Positions 46,210-57,205 of a stretch of DNA of 64,000 nucleotides are shown here, piece after piece. The translations under genes were made by a program, and so were the position numbers. The notes beneath the pieces are model-generated. The model had not been told where the DNA came from. It ran no database searches and saw only the letters and a list, made by a program, of their open reading frames with translations. Within the stretch, counting starts at the first letter, position 1; every line of letters begins with the position of its first letter. The stretch is taken from the NCBI GenBank assembly GCA_025201375.1, contig JAIWZP010000006.1, forward strand, positions 558,001 to 622,000, written 5' to 3'. The DNA comes from Gongronella butleri. Taxonomy: Eukaryota > Mucoromycota > Mucoromycetes > Mucorales > Cunninghamellaceae.

Positions 46210-47332
46210 CTACTCGACATCGCCTGCAAAGGCAAGGCCCTCGCTGAACCATACGACGACACCTTTCCGTAATTCTTTTTGCCAAAGGATGCCGCGGTAT
46301 TGGAAAGTCCAAAAGCTCCAATAGATGATCATCATGAGACCGCCCAGGGCACTGACAATGAGCAGCTGCATGATGTGCCTGAATTGGAGCAAATAGAGCA
46401 GCGAATAGCCATCGAGTTTGGCGACGGTGATGTACAAGAGGCCCCAAAAGCTGCCTGTGCCGAGCAGGCACCAAATGCGAAAGGCGAGCAGGCGAAAGCT
46501 GCCGACTTGCCACCAGCGCAGCGTGGTGGCCGGCGGTGTCGGAGTCAGATTCTGGTCCAACCCCCCAACGTACTCCCAGACGAGGATGCCCCACGCATTC
46601 CTGCGCTCGAGCATCAAAAGCCAAAAGAGCGATGTTGTTGGATGCGTCAGATCAATGGCTAGCCGCTGACTAAAGACAAAGATGCCGAGCAGCCAGCCTG
46701 TCCAAAAGAGCCATGTGCCGTACACCACGCAATGCCGCTCCAAGGGCAGCCACTCCATGGTGTGCGCAACCAAATGCGTAATGTGAAAGCAAAAATGGAA
46801 AAAGTTGAAAATGGGAGGGAACGTGTGCGTCCATGGCGGCGGATGCTTGATGAGGATATGAAGGGTCAACAAGATGATAGCAAATGTGAGGGTATATGTC
46901 GTGGGCGTATAGGTGATCCGACTAAAGAAAAAAAAAAAAACGACAAATGAGCCATCTGGATCGATCGAGCACAAGCCAATTGGGGGTGGATTTTTTTGGG
47001 GGGGGGGAGTAAAAAGGGGGCCCCTAATTGGGGGTGTTCTGGCTTTGGGCTTACATGATTCTTGTGCTTTTGATAATGGGTATTTCACGATCGGACTGTT
47101 TCTTCTTGTTTTCATAGTTGTGTTGTTGGTTTTGTTGGGTGTCGTCGTGCGTGTCATGGCGCTGGTGGTCGTGGTGGTCGTCCTGGACGTCGTCGTCTGT
47201 TGCCCAAGATATGCGAGGCTTGTCGTCCGAGTAATAGCCCTCGTCCGTGACGCAAGACTGCCGTGAAGACGACGACGCCGACGCAGATCGCCAATGGTCT
47301 ATCGGTGGATCGGTCATATCCACGGTGGTCAT
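46210..47332 (-). CDS. Polytopic membrane protein of unknown family
   Basis: Two exons (47332-47055, 46921-46210) encode 329 residues. The first 90 residues are hydrophilic, His/Asp/Gln-rich and probably cytosolic. The rest has about six hydrophobic segments: YTLTFAIILLTLHIL, IFNFFHFCFHITHLVAH, VVYGTWLFWTGWLLGIFVFS, FRLLAFRIWCLLGTGSFWGL, LYLLQFRHIMQLLIVSALGG and LMMIIYWSFWTFQYRGILW. It is rich in Trp and Phe, with conserved-looking HITHLVAHTMEW and LERRNAWGILVWEYVGG motifs. I do not recognise the family. An intron of about 130 nt separates tail and membrane part. Confidence 0.8.
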
Positions 47333-47948
47333 ATAGAGGCGGTCAAGAGACAACGAAGAAGGTGGGGATATCAAGTGAAAAAGAAAAAGAAAGAAAAAGA
47401 AAAAATAAAAACAAGGAAAAATAAAAAAAGGGGGGGAAAGAAAAAAAAACAAAGCTTTCTGTTTGGCTGGATTGAAAAGCATATGCTGTCCCTCCCCGCA
47501 CGTGAAAAATGGAATCTGGCTTTCCCCGCTGCCTTTTGCGCTTTGGGACGGCGCCAATTCCACACGCAATTGGTGAATTCATGTGATTGGAAAAAAAAGT
47601 TGGCAGCCGGCGCGCCTGAACATCCGCCGGCTCCTTGCAAAATGGCCGATTTACCCTTTCACATTTGATCCCATTACCGCATTGTCAGCATCATCCATTA
47701 CTCCTCTTCCCTTTTTTTGTGCTTGTGGCTCAACTTTTGCATAAAATAAAAAGAAAAAGGAAAAAAAAGGAGACCCAACAGATTCAATGCCATGGTGGCT
47801 GGCCCAGACCTTGGTTTTCCTCGTGCACCTCCTATTTTTTTTTTGTCGATTGAATCCAAGGCTCTATTGTTGCAAAAAAAAAAAAAAGTCGCCATTCCTA
47901 ATTTTTTTTTTGTGTTTTCATCCTTTTTTTTTTTTGAAAAAAATACCA
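47333..47948. other. Divergent intergenic region
   Basis: About 615 nt between divergent genes, with many A- and T-tracts. An upstream in-frame Met for the plus-strand gene exists at 47789 but would add lysine and phenylalanine homopolymers. No other feature. Confidence 0.4.
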
Positions 47949-48404
47949 ATGACACCCCATTCCATTCTTTATCTTTGCATCATTGCGCTATGCTTTTACA
48001 TGACGTCATGCCATCCATTGGAGCCGCGCGGCGGCAAAAAGAAGCCACACAAGGCACACAAAGACAAAGGTGACAAAGGTGACAAGGGCGACAAGGGTGA
48101 TAAAGGCGACAAGTCGTCGTCGCGATCCGGCGATGGCACGTACTACTCTGTGGGCCTTGGCTCTTGCGGCAACACCAACAAGGACACTGAATATGTTGTT
48201 GCACTGAGCAGCGCGCTGATGAAAAAGGGCAAATACTGCGGCAAGAAAATCAAGGTCTTCACCGATACAGGCAGTGTCATTGCCACTGTCGTTGACACAT
48301 GCCCAGGCTGCAATGAGAACTCGGTCGACCTGTCTCTCGGTGCATTTAAAAAGATTGGCAAGGTCAGCACCGGCCGTCTCAAGATCAATTGGGACTTTTT
48401 ATAG
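47949..48404 (+). CDS. Small secreted double-psi beta-barrel protein with KGD repeats
   Basis: Single exon, 151 residues. The start at 47949 gives a clean signal peptide (MTPHSILYLCIIALCFYM, cleavage near TSCHP). Then comes a basic tract with five consecutive DKG/KGD triplets encoded by a near-perfect 9-nt tandem repeat (about 48064-48112). The C-terminal 100 residues are an RlpA/barwin-like double-psi barrel: GTYYSVGLGSCGNTNKDTEY, VVALSSALM, YCGKKIKVFTDTGSVIATVV, DTCPGCNENSVDLSLGAF. Fungal relatives are secreted and found at the wall or in host contact; the barrel usually binds polysaccharide and has no known catalytic activity. The collagen-like charged spacer is unusual. Confidence 0.9.
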   Translation: MTPHSILYLCIIALCFYMTSCHPLEPRGGKKKPHKAHKDKGDKGDKGDKGDKGDKSSSRSGDGTYYSVGLGSCGNTNKDTEYVVALSSALMKKGKYCGKKIKVFTDTGSVIATVVDTCPGCNENSVDLSLGAFKKIGKVSTGRLKINWDFL

Positions 48405-49030
48405 CGCGTCGCGTTCCAAAAAGCGCGTTCCAAAGAGCGCGTTTTAAAGAGCATGTCTCTTTTTCTCATACATGTCCTGTTGTTAAAAGTGTTTTATTCC
48501 ATCCATCATTGCTATCAAAAAATAAATCAAGAGATTCATGGGGAGGCTGTCCAAGATGCCCCTTCATCTTTCCCCTTGCCCCTTATTTTTGCCCCCCGCG
48601 ACCCAAGAATTGAGGCTGCACAGGTCTATTACTTTAGTCTCCTGAATGTCGCTGTGGAACGATATTTAGCCGTGACCAAGTGCAATGGCATCTGTAAAAG
48701 ATCATTTTTTTCCTTTTTCTATTTTTCCCTGTCCTTACAAACGACCAAACAGACACAACAAATGGTGCATTCAGGAGCACAAGGGGACAGCGCGGGTACA
48801 AAAGTCTTTAAAAATGCGGGTAATCCACTAACGCTTGGGAACAAAAAGCACTTTATTCACAATTGCGTGTTTTTTTCTCGTTGTGCTCGCGCGCCGATCA
48901 TGGGCCTCGCAGTGCCTGGTTTGATTTTTCTCTGCCTTCAGTCGTAGGCAAAAAAAAAAAAGAACCTTGAAGACCGATAAAGCACCTCAAAATCCCTTCC
49001 CCCTTTTTTTATTTTCGTTTGGGTGGATGA
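48405..49030. other. Convergent intergenic region
   Basis: Between the 3' ends of two convergent genes. A GCGCGTTCCAAA motif is repeated three times in diverged form at about 48412-48448 right after the stop codon. No gene seen. Confidence 0.45.
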
Positions 49031-49871
49031 TCAGCAATATGTGTACTCAAAGATGGGTCCCCCAATTTCGGAGATCTCGGGGATGGTGCAGTGCAGATCA
49101 AATGCTTTTGCAAGGACGATTTTGTAGATTTTTTGGACGTTAATGGCGTGCGACGTGGAGCAAAAGATGAGCGGGGCTTTCATGGCACGCGCAAACTTGC
49201 GAGCCTGCAGTGTGATTTCCTCTTGGTCGCGCATCGCGAGGCGGCTGAATTCGTCGTACTTTGTTCCAATGAGGATCGGGATGGCCGACTTGTTCAGACC
49301 GCGGCCCTGGCGGTACCATTCTTTGATACTGTTCAATGTGCTCTTGCGCGACAGATCAAACGTGAACAGTAATGCCACCGCGTCACTGCACACCAGCGGC
49401 AGCATACTGACAAACTCTTTTTCACCTAAGAAAATCACCCATTTTGTCTCACAAATCAGCACCTTTTTTTTTTCTTTTTTACATTTGTTGGCCTTTTGCG
49501 TACCTCCCAAGTCCCAAATGCTAAAGGTGATCTCTGTGTTTTTGATGATGACGGTCTTTTCCATGAAATTGACGCCTACCCAAATGAAGAGAGATTAGTA
49601 TTGAGAATGTCGAAACCAAAAAAAAAAAAAAAAAAAAAAAAAATGAAAAAGCAAGCTTTTACCGAGCGTTTGGATGTATTCCGTGTCGAATTCGCCCTCG
49701 ACGTACTTGACCATCAAGCTGGTCTTGCCGATTTGCGCGTCACCAATGATGCCTGTTTTGACCATCACACTAAGATGACCAAAAATGAGCAATTGCGTCA
49801 AAAAGAGGGCTTTGCACTCACCTTTGAGGTGATCCCGAGGATTGCTCTGAAGGATTTTGATGTAAAGTCAT
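49031..49871 (-). CDS. SPG1: Septation GTPase Spg1/Tem1
   Basis: Four exons (49871-49822, 49769-49663, 49575-49504, 49425-49031) give 207 residues. P-loop GDAQIGKTS (Gly26 to Ser34), switch II WDLGGEKEF, and the base-recognition motif in the family-specific form GTKYD instead of NKxD. The stretches [34 protein letters not shown] and [12 protein letters not shown] are near-diagnostic for Spg1/Tem1. This GTPase sits at the spindle pole body and triggers the septation or mitotic-exit kinase cascade. A short leader exon supplies [16 protein letters not shown]; an internal Met (VMVKTG) lies just after the first acceptor, but the upstream exon reads in frame. No prenylation Cys box is needed in this family. 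Confidence 0.95.
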
Positions 49872-50417
49872 GGTTTTTTTGTTGTTGTGGAGCGAATTGG
49901 GGAAATAAAAAAGAAAAAAGGAATACTGTAAAGAACAAAGAGAAATGGCGATGCATGATCTTTTCTAGCTCATGCATTCATTTCCGCCCCCCTCCCTCTT
50001 TGCTCCTGAGCCGTCCAATTTGGCGTGCCACTGTGCACGCCCATCCAGCATGGCTTGTTGAGCGTCTCAAATTCATTGTTTTCTTTTTTTTTTTATTATT
50101 GCCTCGGGAGCTTTATTACATCGTTTAAGGGCAAATTGGACAAGCATTATGGGCGGCGCGTTGGAAAATCGGGATCAAAGACGCTCCGGGGGGGAGCCAT
50201 AAAAAAGAACAGCGATAGTGGCGTCGTGCAGCAGTGACTGGCAAACGAAGTTCAGGTGCAAGAATGAGCCAATGGGACGGTTTGGCCAAATTCTTTACGC
50301 TTTCCTGGATTGAAAGCCAGCAAAAAAACCTTTTTTTTTCTTTCTTGTTTTTTTTACACACTTTTTTTTTTCTTTCTCTTCCACTTTTTTATTTTTTTTT
50401 CTTGTTGTTTTTACCTC
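49872..50417. other. Divergent intergenic region
   Basis: About 545 nt between divergent genes; T-tracts immediately precede the downstream start codon. No gene seen. Confidence 0.4.
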
Positions 50418-51391
50418 ATGTTATCTGCGACGGCGTCTCCTTCGACTCATACGCTTTTGAAGCACGAGCATTTGGACGAGGCTTATCTGAGCGACAATGA
50501 CGTGCCACCTCTCAAGCGTCAACGTGGTCTGGACGGCCCTGAGGGCAGCCCAGTCAGTTACAACGCCGCTCAGCAGGCACCAGCAGCCCCACAAGTGCCT
50601 GTGGGCCCGTCCCTGGGCGACGATGATGATGCGGATGACGACCATGAGACGTTTTTGAGCGCACAGGAGGAGCAAGAGGTGGATGAGCTCGCGGACGACG
50701 ATGAGGATGATGATGAAGATGGCAATAGCGAGAATCGTCAGGCACTCAAGGTGCTGCGTGGATCAGTGCCCAAGCCGAGCCCGCCATCGCTCGACTATGC
50801 GACAACACCTCTGAGCGCCATTATGCCGCCGCTGCCACCTCCCACCAAAGGCGGCTTCAGCAACCCCTCGACCTATACCAACAACTGCCCGGTGACCATC
50901 ATCAAGCGCCGCTCCCAATTCGAGGATTGGCTGCTCGAGCACAAGCAGCACGGCGGATGCCGCTTTTATCGAAGAACAGCTGGTCTCTCTTCCGCTCGCA
51001 ATGTCATCTTTCTCGAGAAATTCGGCAGCCACCAAGTCGCAGATGCTTATGTCCCCCCGCCAGAGCCAAAACGCACCACAGGCGCAAAGCGTGGACGCCC
51101 CACCACCATCAGCTTCATCGAGGTAAAATAGCAAAAAATGGAAAGAAATGGAAAAAATTCCTTTTCCCCAATTCCTCACAATTCCCCATCCCATAGACGT
51201 ACCTGTGTCACCACCACGGCAAGCCGCAGCCATCCGACGAAGAAGAAATGAATTTGCCACGTCGTCTGTTCAAAAACATGTATCCGTGCAAGTGTCCTGC
51301 TAAAATTGTCGTCAAATCGTCTGAAAAGGACCCAACCATGGTGAGCATCTGGTACTATTGGAAGCACGATGGCCATCCGGTCTGCCAGTAA
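50418..51391 (+). CDS. Small protein with a WRKY/GCM1/FLYWCH-like zinc domain
   Basis: Two exons (50418-51122, 51197-51391) give 299 residues. The first 110 residues are acidic and disordered, with a basic patch KRQR and long Asp/Glu runs (ADDDEDDDEDG). The C-terminal 130 residues begin CPVTIIKRRSQFEDWLLEHK and GCRFYRRTAGLSSARNVIFL, followed by TYLCHHHGKPQP, YPCKCPAKIVVK and WYYWKHDGHPVC. The spacing CHHHGK, then a CPA with basic beta strand, then a terminal H-x2-H matches the zinc-chelating beta-sheet of FLYWCH, FAR1 and MULE-derived DNA-binding domains. The protein stops right after this domain, so no transposase catalytic part is attached. Likely a nuclear DNA-binding protein; target unknown. 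Confidence 0.8.
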
Positions 51392-52059
51392 TGTCTTGTA
51401 TCCCATTTGCTCCTTGTCCTTTGCACAATCCCATCTCCCCACACTCTCCTCCCCCCTTCATGTCTTCTAGCTCATCATTCTTGTAACTCTCTTGCGGTGC
51501 TTATGGCTTGAAAATGCCAAGCAACGCGTAATAAAAAGAAAAAAGTATTCATTCTCTGTCATGTGGCACGCAAGAAAAGCGTGGTTCTTTTGGTTTGCGC
51601 ACAATTGCGCTCTTCTCGACAACCACGTAATCAATCCCCCCCTTTTTTTCTTGTGCACAGAACGCGACTAACAAATATTTCAGTACATGGGCAGCAAATC
51701 TGTTGTGCATTATCTCGATTGAAATGAGAAGAGCACATCAAAAACGGTCAAAAACACATCAATTCGAGATTATTGAGCTCTCCAGTGATCCGTTCATTGC
51801 CAAGTTGTGAGCCATAGTCCTCGATGGGCATGAACAGCATCACAAATAGTTTAATATCTCAATGGCAGCCATTGCAAAAAGTTACGATAAAAAACGCAAG
51901 ATTTTTTGAATAAAATCACAAAGAGTGCACAAAACTGATCGCCAAGCGGATGTGGAATCGCTCGAGCTCTTGTTTACCATCACCTTATTCAAATACAGAG
52001 GCATCAGGATCAGGTCATCCGGAGACAGGCATAAATGTTGGTTTAGACGCTGATTATGA
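51392..52059. other. Intergenic DNA
   Basis: 3' region of the zinc-domain gene followed by AT-balanced DNA; no gene seen. Confidence 0.35.
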
Positions 52060-53060
52060 CACGATGCCACAGAAATGCCCTAGCTTACTGCTTGCCAAAA
52101 TTTGATATCCTTGAATACTCGCCTTGATCATCAACTGTCTCAAGTTTGGGATGATCTGGACAAGTTTTGCGCATGGAAATTCAAAAATGGTCAATTTAGC
52201 CAATTGCCTATAGCAACGCGCCAGCCATGCCTCCAAAAGGCCCCGATGCGAGATGAATATGAAATTAAGAGCCGGAACCCGGAGTAGGACTCAAATTGGA
52301 GCTGTGATAGAACAATTAGGCGCGGTACACGCAAATCAAAATTTACGCGTCGCTAGCCTCCAAAACCAAAATGGAAAAAATGGGTCTTCAGAATTAGGCC
52401 AAACTAGCACACAAGATGGAGCGGCATGAAGAAGCTACGAAAAATGATAAAATAGAATGAGATTGATCTGCTGGTTGACGAGCAACTCAAGATTTTAACT
52501 TTAATTTCAATGGCGAATTGCACTGAAAAAACGCATCAATAGAGCCGCGCCGACGCGTTTATCAGCAAGGAATAGTCCAAGTGTATGGAATTGATAAGGA
52601 TCAGGCGCGCGGAAATCGACGTCTGACGCGGTTTTCCACGCGTCGCAAATCATTAATGTTTTTTACATCGCGTCAAAGTCATCTGTAACCCATCTTTCCT
52701 GTGATCACTGATATCCACGTACGCAGCTGGTCGTTCTCTTTCTGGCGGGTCCAGTTTCAAAGCGCTGCGGCCAATTTTCGTCGATTTTTCCTTGAGGCGA
52801 AAAAAAGAGCCAATTTGCATTTTGCGCGAAAACTTGTCAATAGATCTCTGGTTTTTATTGCTGTTTTATCGGCGAATATAGGAGATGCACCATGTGGTTG
52901 CGTGGCGTGGCGATACGTGGACCTAAATTTCACGTTTTCAAATCCGTGATTGTACACCTTGGAAAATCCCTGGTTTTTGAAAATAGTCTTTGCGCGTCAT
53001 CCAGGGGGCGCAGCACTTTATGACTGAGCTCATTCTAAAGGGAGAGCTTGGGCTGACTAG
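52060..53060 (+). repeat. Dispersed repeat copy E (reference copy)
   Basis: The most continuous copy of a family also seen at 14.3, 17.4, 34.2-35.3 and 39.1-39.4 kb. It contains a peptide-like block on the plus strand near 52100-52200 (CQNLISLNTRLDHQLSQVWD, DLDKFCAWKFKN) matching CQILITLN and QLCQVWNDIDKF in copy C. A second block on the minus strand near 52880-52770 (TAIKTRDLLTSFRAKCKLAL, FFASRKNRRK) matches copy C. The inner palindrome-like GACGCGG-TT-CCACGCGTC lies at 52622-52641. Frames are broken and short, so the copy is inactive. Positions 53061-53442 are AT-rich 3' flank without a gene. Confidence 0.65.
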
Positions 53061-53442
53061 CCTAAGGGTGCAATTGGCCTTTTAGGTAGCAAACTCGGAG
53101 ACGAACAGAACAAAAATGATGAAAACAGCATTTTGATCTTTTTTTCAGCTCTTGATGCATCGATCTCCATTTTTATTGCGCAACACGCAGCAATTGCCGC
53201 AGAAACGCAAAGCAATGGCGGTTAGTTTAGCACAAATTCGACGAGATACCATGGTTTGCCCAGAAAATACCAAAAATGCACGCATTTGAGATGATCTGTA
53301 GGTGGGATCCAGGTTTTTTTTTTCATGGTGACATGGCGCGTTTTATTTGATTTTCATCTAGAAAGTCTATGAAGCAGGTGGCAAAAGAGGCCGAACCGCG
53401 GGGTGGTGTGGCGCGCGCTTTTTTTTTTCTTTTTCTTTTTTT

Positions 53443-55065
53443 TTAATTTCGAATGACGGCCGGGCCCGAGAGGCGGACTGGTTTGTGGGTATAGACGGGA
53501 TGCAATTGGCGCTCAATGTAGGTTGTGAAGGTGCTGTCCTTTGTGCCGTAAAACGTGTGGCCATGGGCGGCGATGATGGCGTCAAGCATGGGGATCAAGT
53601 AGCTGTCGAGTTTGACCTGCTCATCCTCGACGTGGACTTGTTTGAGGCGGTCAAACACAAAGGGGAAATCGCTCAGATCAAAGACACAGGGGAACGTGGC
53701 ACGGATCTTGTCGAGCAAAGGGTTGTTCTTGCCCTTTGGGGCGTCGGTCGCAATGTAGACGACGGTGCGGCTAAATCGCGACGTGTCGATGGCGACGTCG
53801 CCATTGGCGTCGACGGACGATGCTGGCTGGGCGCATTGGAGGTGTGGTGCGAGCGGTGTCAATGGGACTTTGCCAATGGCGGCGTCGACATCCCAGTTAG
53901 CGTGATCGACGGTGAGCGGGCGATCGGTGGTAATGGTTGTGGCGGCGCGCAGGGTTTTGACCTCATAATCAGTTCTCTCTTGTCTGTCGTCATCGTGGTT
54001 CGGGTCCAATTGGCGCAATTGGTCGATGGTGAGATCCGTGAAGCGGTCGACCAAGTCGTGGTAAATGTCGTCAATGTTGATGTTTGCGCGGACCTTGAAG
54101 AGGCCATCGCCGACGCGGATGTGCAAGCCGATAAAGTTGCGCGAGCCACCGAGCTGGTCAACGACGTGACGCGCGGTGTCAATAAGGACGGGCGTGTTGA
54201 AAATGAGATTTGTGCGTATTTTCGTGAGCCATTCGGCGTGGATGGGCTGCTGCGCGAGGACGCGGTGTGTGCCAAAGACGGAGCCGAAATGCAGAATCTT
54301 GTCGTCAATGGCCGCCAATGTTTCGACATCGTAGCGTTCCATGAACTTGGCGAGTGGCGTCTTTGAGTCCGGATGGTCGTACACGCGGAATTGGTACGGC
54401 GACACGTCCTTCATTAGCTTGATTTCCTTGCGTTTGACACCCAGATGCCGCTCCAACCACTCGAGACTAAGGTCCGGGCGCAGCACAATCTTCACTTGCT
54501 CCGTGAGTGGCGCCAAATCATAGAAAAACGTCCATGGCACTTGTGTCCACCGCGCATAATTGAGGCATTCCATCGGGTACGGCGCGCCCATGGGGATCTG
54601 AGGGCAATGCTCCAGTCCGTGCTTGGTCTGCAGCAAGATCCGCTCGTACATCTTGTCAAATCGCAACCATGGCATCGCTGGATTCCCCAAATACACGTCT
54701 GGCAGCAACAATGTGCGATTCAAGTACGAAGCAAGCAGCAGCGCGTTCTCGAGCTCGATCCGCTGATTGTGGAACCCCGAGTGCGGCAGGTACGCCAGGT
54801 ACTTGTCGTCTTTTTCGGGCGTATGGAACACAAAAGGCGAAGGAAAGTCCACCGCCACCAAATTCGCGCGATTTTCGTTGTCCTTGTTCTTGTTGATCGC
54901 CTTGATGTCCTTGTCCTTGCCCAATTGGCCCTGGAGCGGTGTATTCTCGAGAGGTGACCTGTCCGCAGGCTGCGACGGCGTGTAAAAAAATGTCAGCAGC
55001 AGAAGCGCCACAATACACGCAACCACAAGCACGCTCGACCTCTTTCTAAGGGTCAGCTTCGCCAT
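53443..55065 (-). CDS. O-fucosyltransferase-like Golgi protein
   Basis: Single exon, 540 residues. Residues 1-30 are a type II signal anchor (KLTLRKRSSVLVVACIVALL, LLTFFYT), followed by a stem and a glycosyltransferase fold. Visible features are YLAYLPHSGFHNQRIELENA near the start of the domain, the donor-site motif NFIGLHIRVGDGLF with the conserved HxR, and VVYIATDAPKGKNNPLLDKI followed by LIPMLDAIIAAHGHTFYGTK and DSTFTTYIER. This order fits the O-FucT-like superfamily (GDP-fucose or related donor). Substrate cannot be read. An upstream in-frame Met exists at 55251, but the anchor would then be internal and preceded by phenylalanine tracts, so 55065 is preferred. Confidence 0.88.
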   Translation of the reverse strand: MAKLTLRKRSSVLVVACIVALLLLTFFYTPSQPADRSPLENTPLQGQLGKDKDIKAINKNKDNENRANLVAVDFPSPFVFHTPEKDDKYLAYLPHSGFHNQRIELENALLLASYLNRTLLLPDVYLGNPAMPWLRFDKMYERILLQTKHGLEHCPQIPMGAPYPMECLNYARWTQVPWTFFYDLAPLTEQVKIVLRPDLSLEWLERHLGVKRKEIKLMKDVSPYQFRVYDHPDSKTPLAKFMERYDVETLAAIDDKILHFGSVFGTHRVLAQQPIHAEWLTKIRTNLIFNTPVLIDTARHVVDQLGGSRNFIGLHIRVGDGLFKVRANINIDDIYHDLVDRFTDLTIDQLRQLDPNHDDDRQERTDYEVKTLRAATTITTDRPLTVDHANWDVDAAIGKVPLTPLAPHLQCAQPASSVDANGDVAIDTSRFSRTVVYIATDAPKGKNNPLLDKIRATFPCVFDLSDFPFVFDRLKQVHVEDEQVKLDSYLIPMLDAIIAAHGHTFYGTKDSTFTTYIERQLHPVYTHKPVRLSGPAVIRN

Positions 55066-55302
55066 TGGTTGCAATAAAAAAAGAAAAGAAGAAAAAAGAG
55101 CAAAAGTTGGAACAAGAGAAAGAAAGAAACAAAAAAAGAGATCCCAAAATTGACTTCCGCCCAATAAATCTTCAATTTTTTGATTAAAGTAGCGCACGGT
55201 CCCGCCCATCCCCCCGCCCAAAAACCATGGCCATGAAAACAAAGGGAACACGAATTACAGGACGACCCAGAAATCGCAACAAATTCAATTTTTATTTCGT
55301 GT

Positions 55303-57205
55303 TCATTGATCAAAGACAAGGTAACTGGCGCCTGCAAACGACTGGAGCCCTATGCTGGCATTGCTTCTTTGTGTGCCACGGCGGCCTTGGATCATATGCT
55401 TATCATTCACGTCAATGATGACTCGCGTGTTGGGGTCTCTGTCCTCAAAGTGTGCCGATCCGAGCGACGATTGCACGTCGAACGCGCCTTGATATTTTTT
55501 GGACTGTGGAAAGAATTTAAAAAAAAATGTGAGCAAAAGCGCGCGTTTTTTTTTTTTTTTTTGGTCATTACGGCGTGCATGGCGATGCTTCCTGTGTTTG
55601 ATGCGATGTGGGCCTTTTGGACGAGGCCAGGGACACTCAATTCAATGTGGGCATTGGCTGTCACGACGCGCAATTCGTCGGAAATGGTGGTGGGGGCGAA
55701 TCTGGCGTCAATTTTGCCATTTTCGGTGCGCAAGGTGCACGACTTGCGTGCCTCGATGTTGCGGACCTCGATGGCGCTGTTGGTGGTGATGAGCTCGACA
55801 TGGTCTGCGTGCAGCGCGGCGTTGTCAAAGGTGACGATATGGCCGTTTTCAGAGCGCATATGGATGGCGTTGCCTGCTGTGATATCCTTCATGATATCGA
55901 ATTTGCCGCCGGCAATGCCGACGACCTCGAGGTAGATGGAATCAGAGGCATTGAGCTTTTGGGAGGCCATTTGCTGGTTGTCGCCGATCATGCGGATGTC
56001 GAGCCTCCTTCCTTCCCATCCGTTGCCATTGGAGATGAAATTGACGTCTGGTCCACGGCCAACGATCTTGACGTCCTTGACGGAATCATAGCTGGGGATG
56101 TGGATGTTCATGCTATCTGTGGCAATGGCAATTTGCGCGTCAATGCGGTCGTGTTCGCATAAATGCACGACGGCCGTCAAGGCATCAAACCAAGAGCCGC
56201 CGCCGCCGCCATAGTGAATAGTAAAGTCGGCATGGGAGGTGTTCATTGACAAGTGGTCGGTACGCAAAAGCATACCCTCGGGTTGGCTACCAGTCTGGAA
56301 CGAGATCCACGAAACAGGGTCGTCGGTCGTGGTCAAATGAATGTTGCCGCGGTGTGACGTGAAATCGAGACCAATGTACGTCAATTGCGACGGTGCAAGG
56401 TCGCTGAAATCGTCGCCATCCTTATAATGTCGATACGAGGGCAATAGGGGGTATGGGGATCGCATGTTGATAGTGCCAGGCAGCGATGGAGGAGATGGAT
56501 GGCCTACCATCTCATCATCCGTCACAATGCCAAGCACTATCGCCACCAGGATCACCAGCAAGAGCGCAATACAGGCGCGACGCGTCGTCCACCGCCAAAT
56601 TGGCACTTTTTCCCATGCTTTTGCCGCATGTGCCCGCCATTTTGGCAAAATCGAGCCATTGAACCCGTTTGCGGGATGATCTGGTGGATCTGATGATGAT
56701 GGGGGCGGTGGTATGGCTGTGCTTGCAGGAGGTGGTGGTGGAGGAGGCGCCGTGGGTGATGTGCCAAGCAATGGCTGGCGCTCGCTTGGTGTCTCAATGT
56801 CTGCATCGGCAACATTAGGATACCCAGAGGACGCTGGTGTGGCGCCATAATAATATGGAGACGCTGTTGCCTGAAGGTAATGGTTGTCGTGCAAAGGAGG
56901 TGACGACGACGACGTCGACGGGCGAGGCAAAAGCGACTCGGGTGGCGCGGTCGGCGTCCGCTGGTGAAAGGCATTGATATTTGTGGGGTATGCATTGGCG
57001 TATGGCGACGACGGCGTGGCCACCGTGTCCGCATAGCTTGGAGGAGGATCCTGCTGCACCTCGTCGTCGTGCTGCTGCTGCAAATGCTCTACAAGAAGCG
57101 AAAAAAACGGTGAGAAAAGCGACGAATTAAAGAGATATTCTGCTTTTTTTTCTTTTTCTTGTCCCCCCTGTTACCTTGACTTTTTAGCGCTTTAGACGGT
57201 AGCAT
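55303..57205 (-). CDS. Type II membrane protein with DUF4097-like beta-rich ectodomain
   Basis: Three exons (57205-57175, 57088-55572, 55503-55303) encode 582 residues. A 31-nt first exon (MLPSKALKSQ) leads into a cytosolic Pro/Gln/Ser-rich region (DPPPSYADT, a PPxY-type motif) of about 190 residues. One membrane helix follows (ACIALLLVILVAIVLGIV). The ectodomain has repeated beta-turn units such as NIHLTTTDDPVS, KIVGRGPDVNFIS, GHIVTFDNAALHADHVELIT and TNSAIEVRNIEAR, resembling the DUF4097/adhesin-like right-handed beta solenoid. The PPSY motif could recruit a WW-domain ubiquitin ligase. The function of such fungal proteins is unknown; surface or vacuolar location is inferred. Confidence 0.82.

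Noticed and set aside
53485..54366. 293-codon plus-strand ORF opposite the O-fucosyltransferase-like gene
   Set aside because: Val/Asp-rich antisense shadow of a well-supported glycosyltransferase frame.
55065..55251. N-terminal extension of the O-fucosyltransferase-like protein
   Set aside because: It would bury the signal anchor and consists largely of homopolymeric phenylalanine and leucine.
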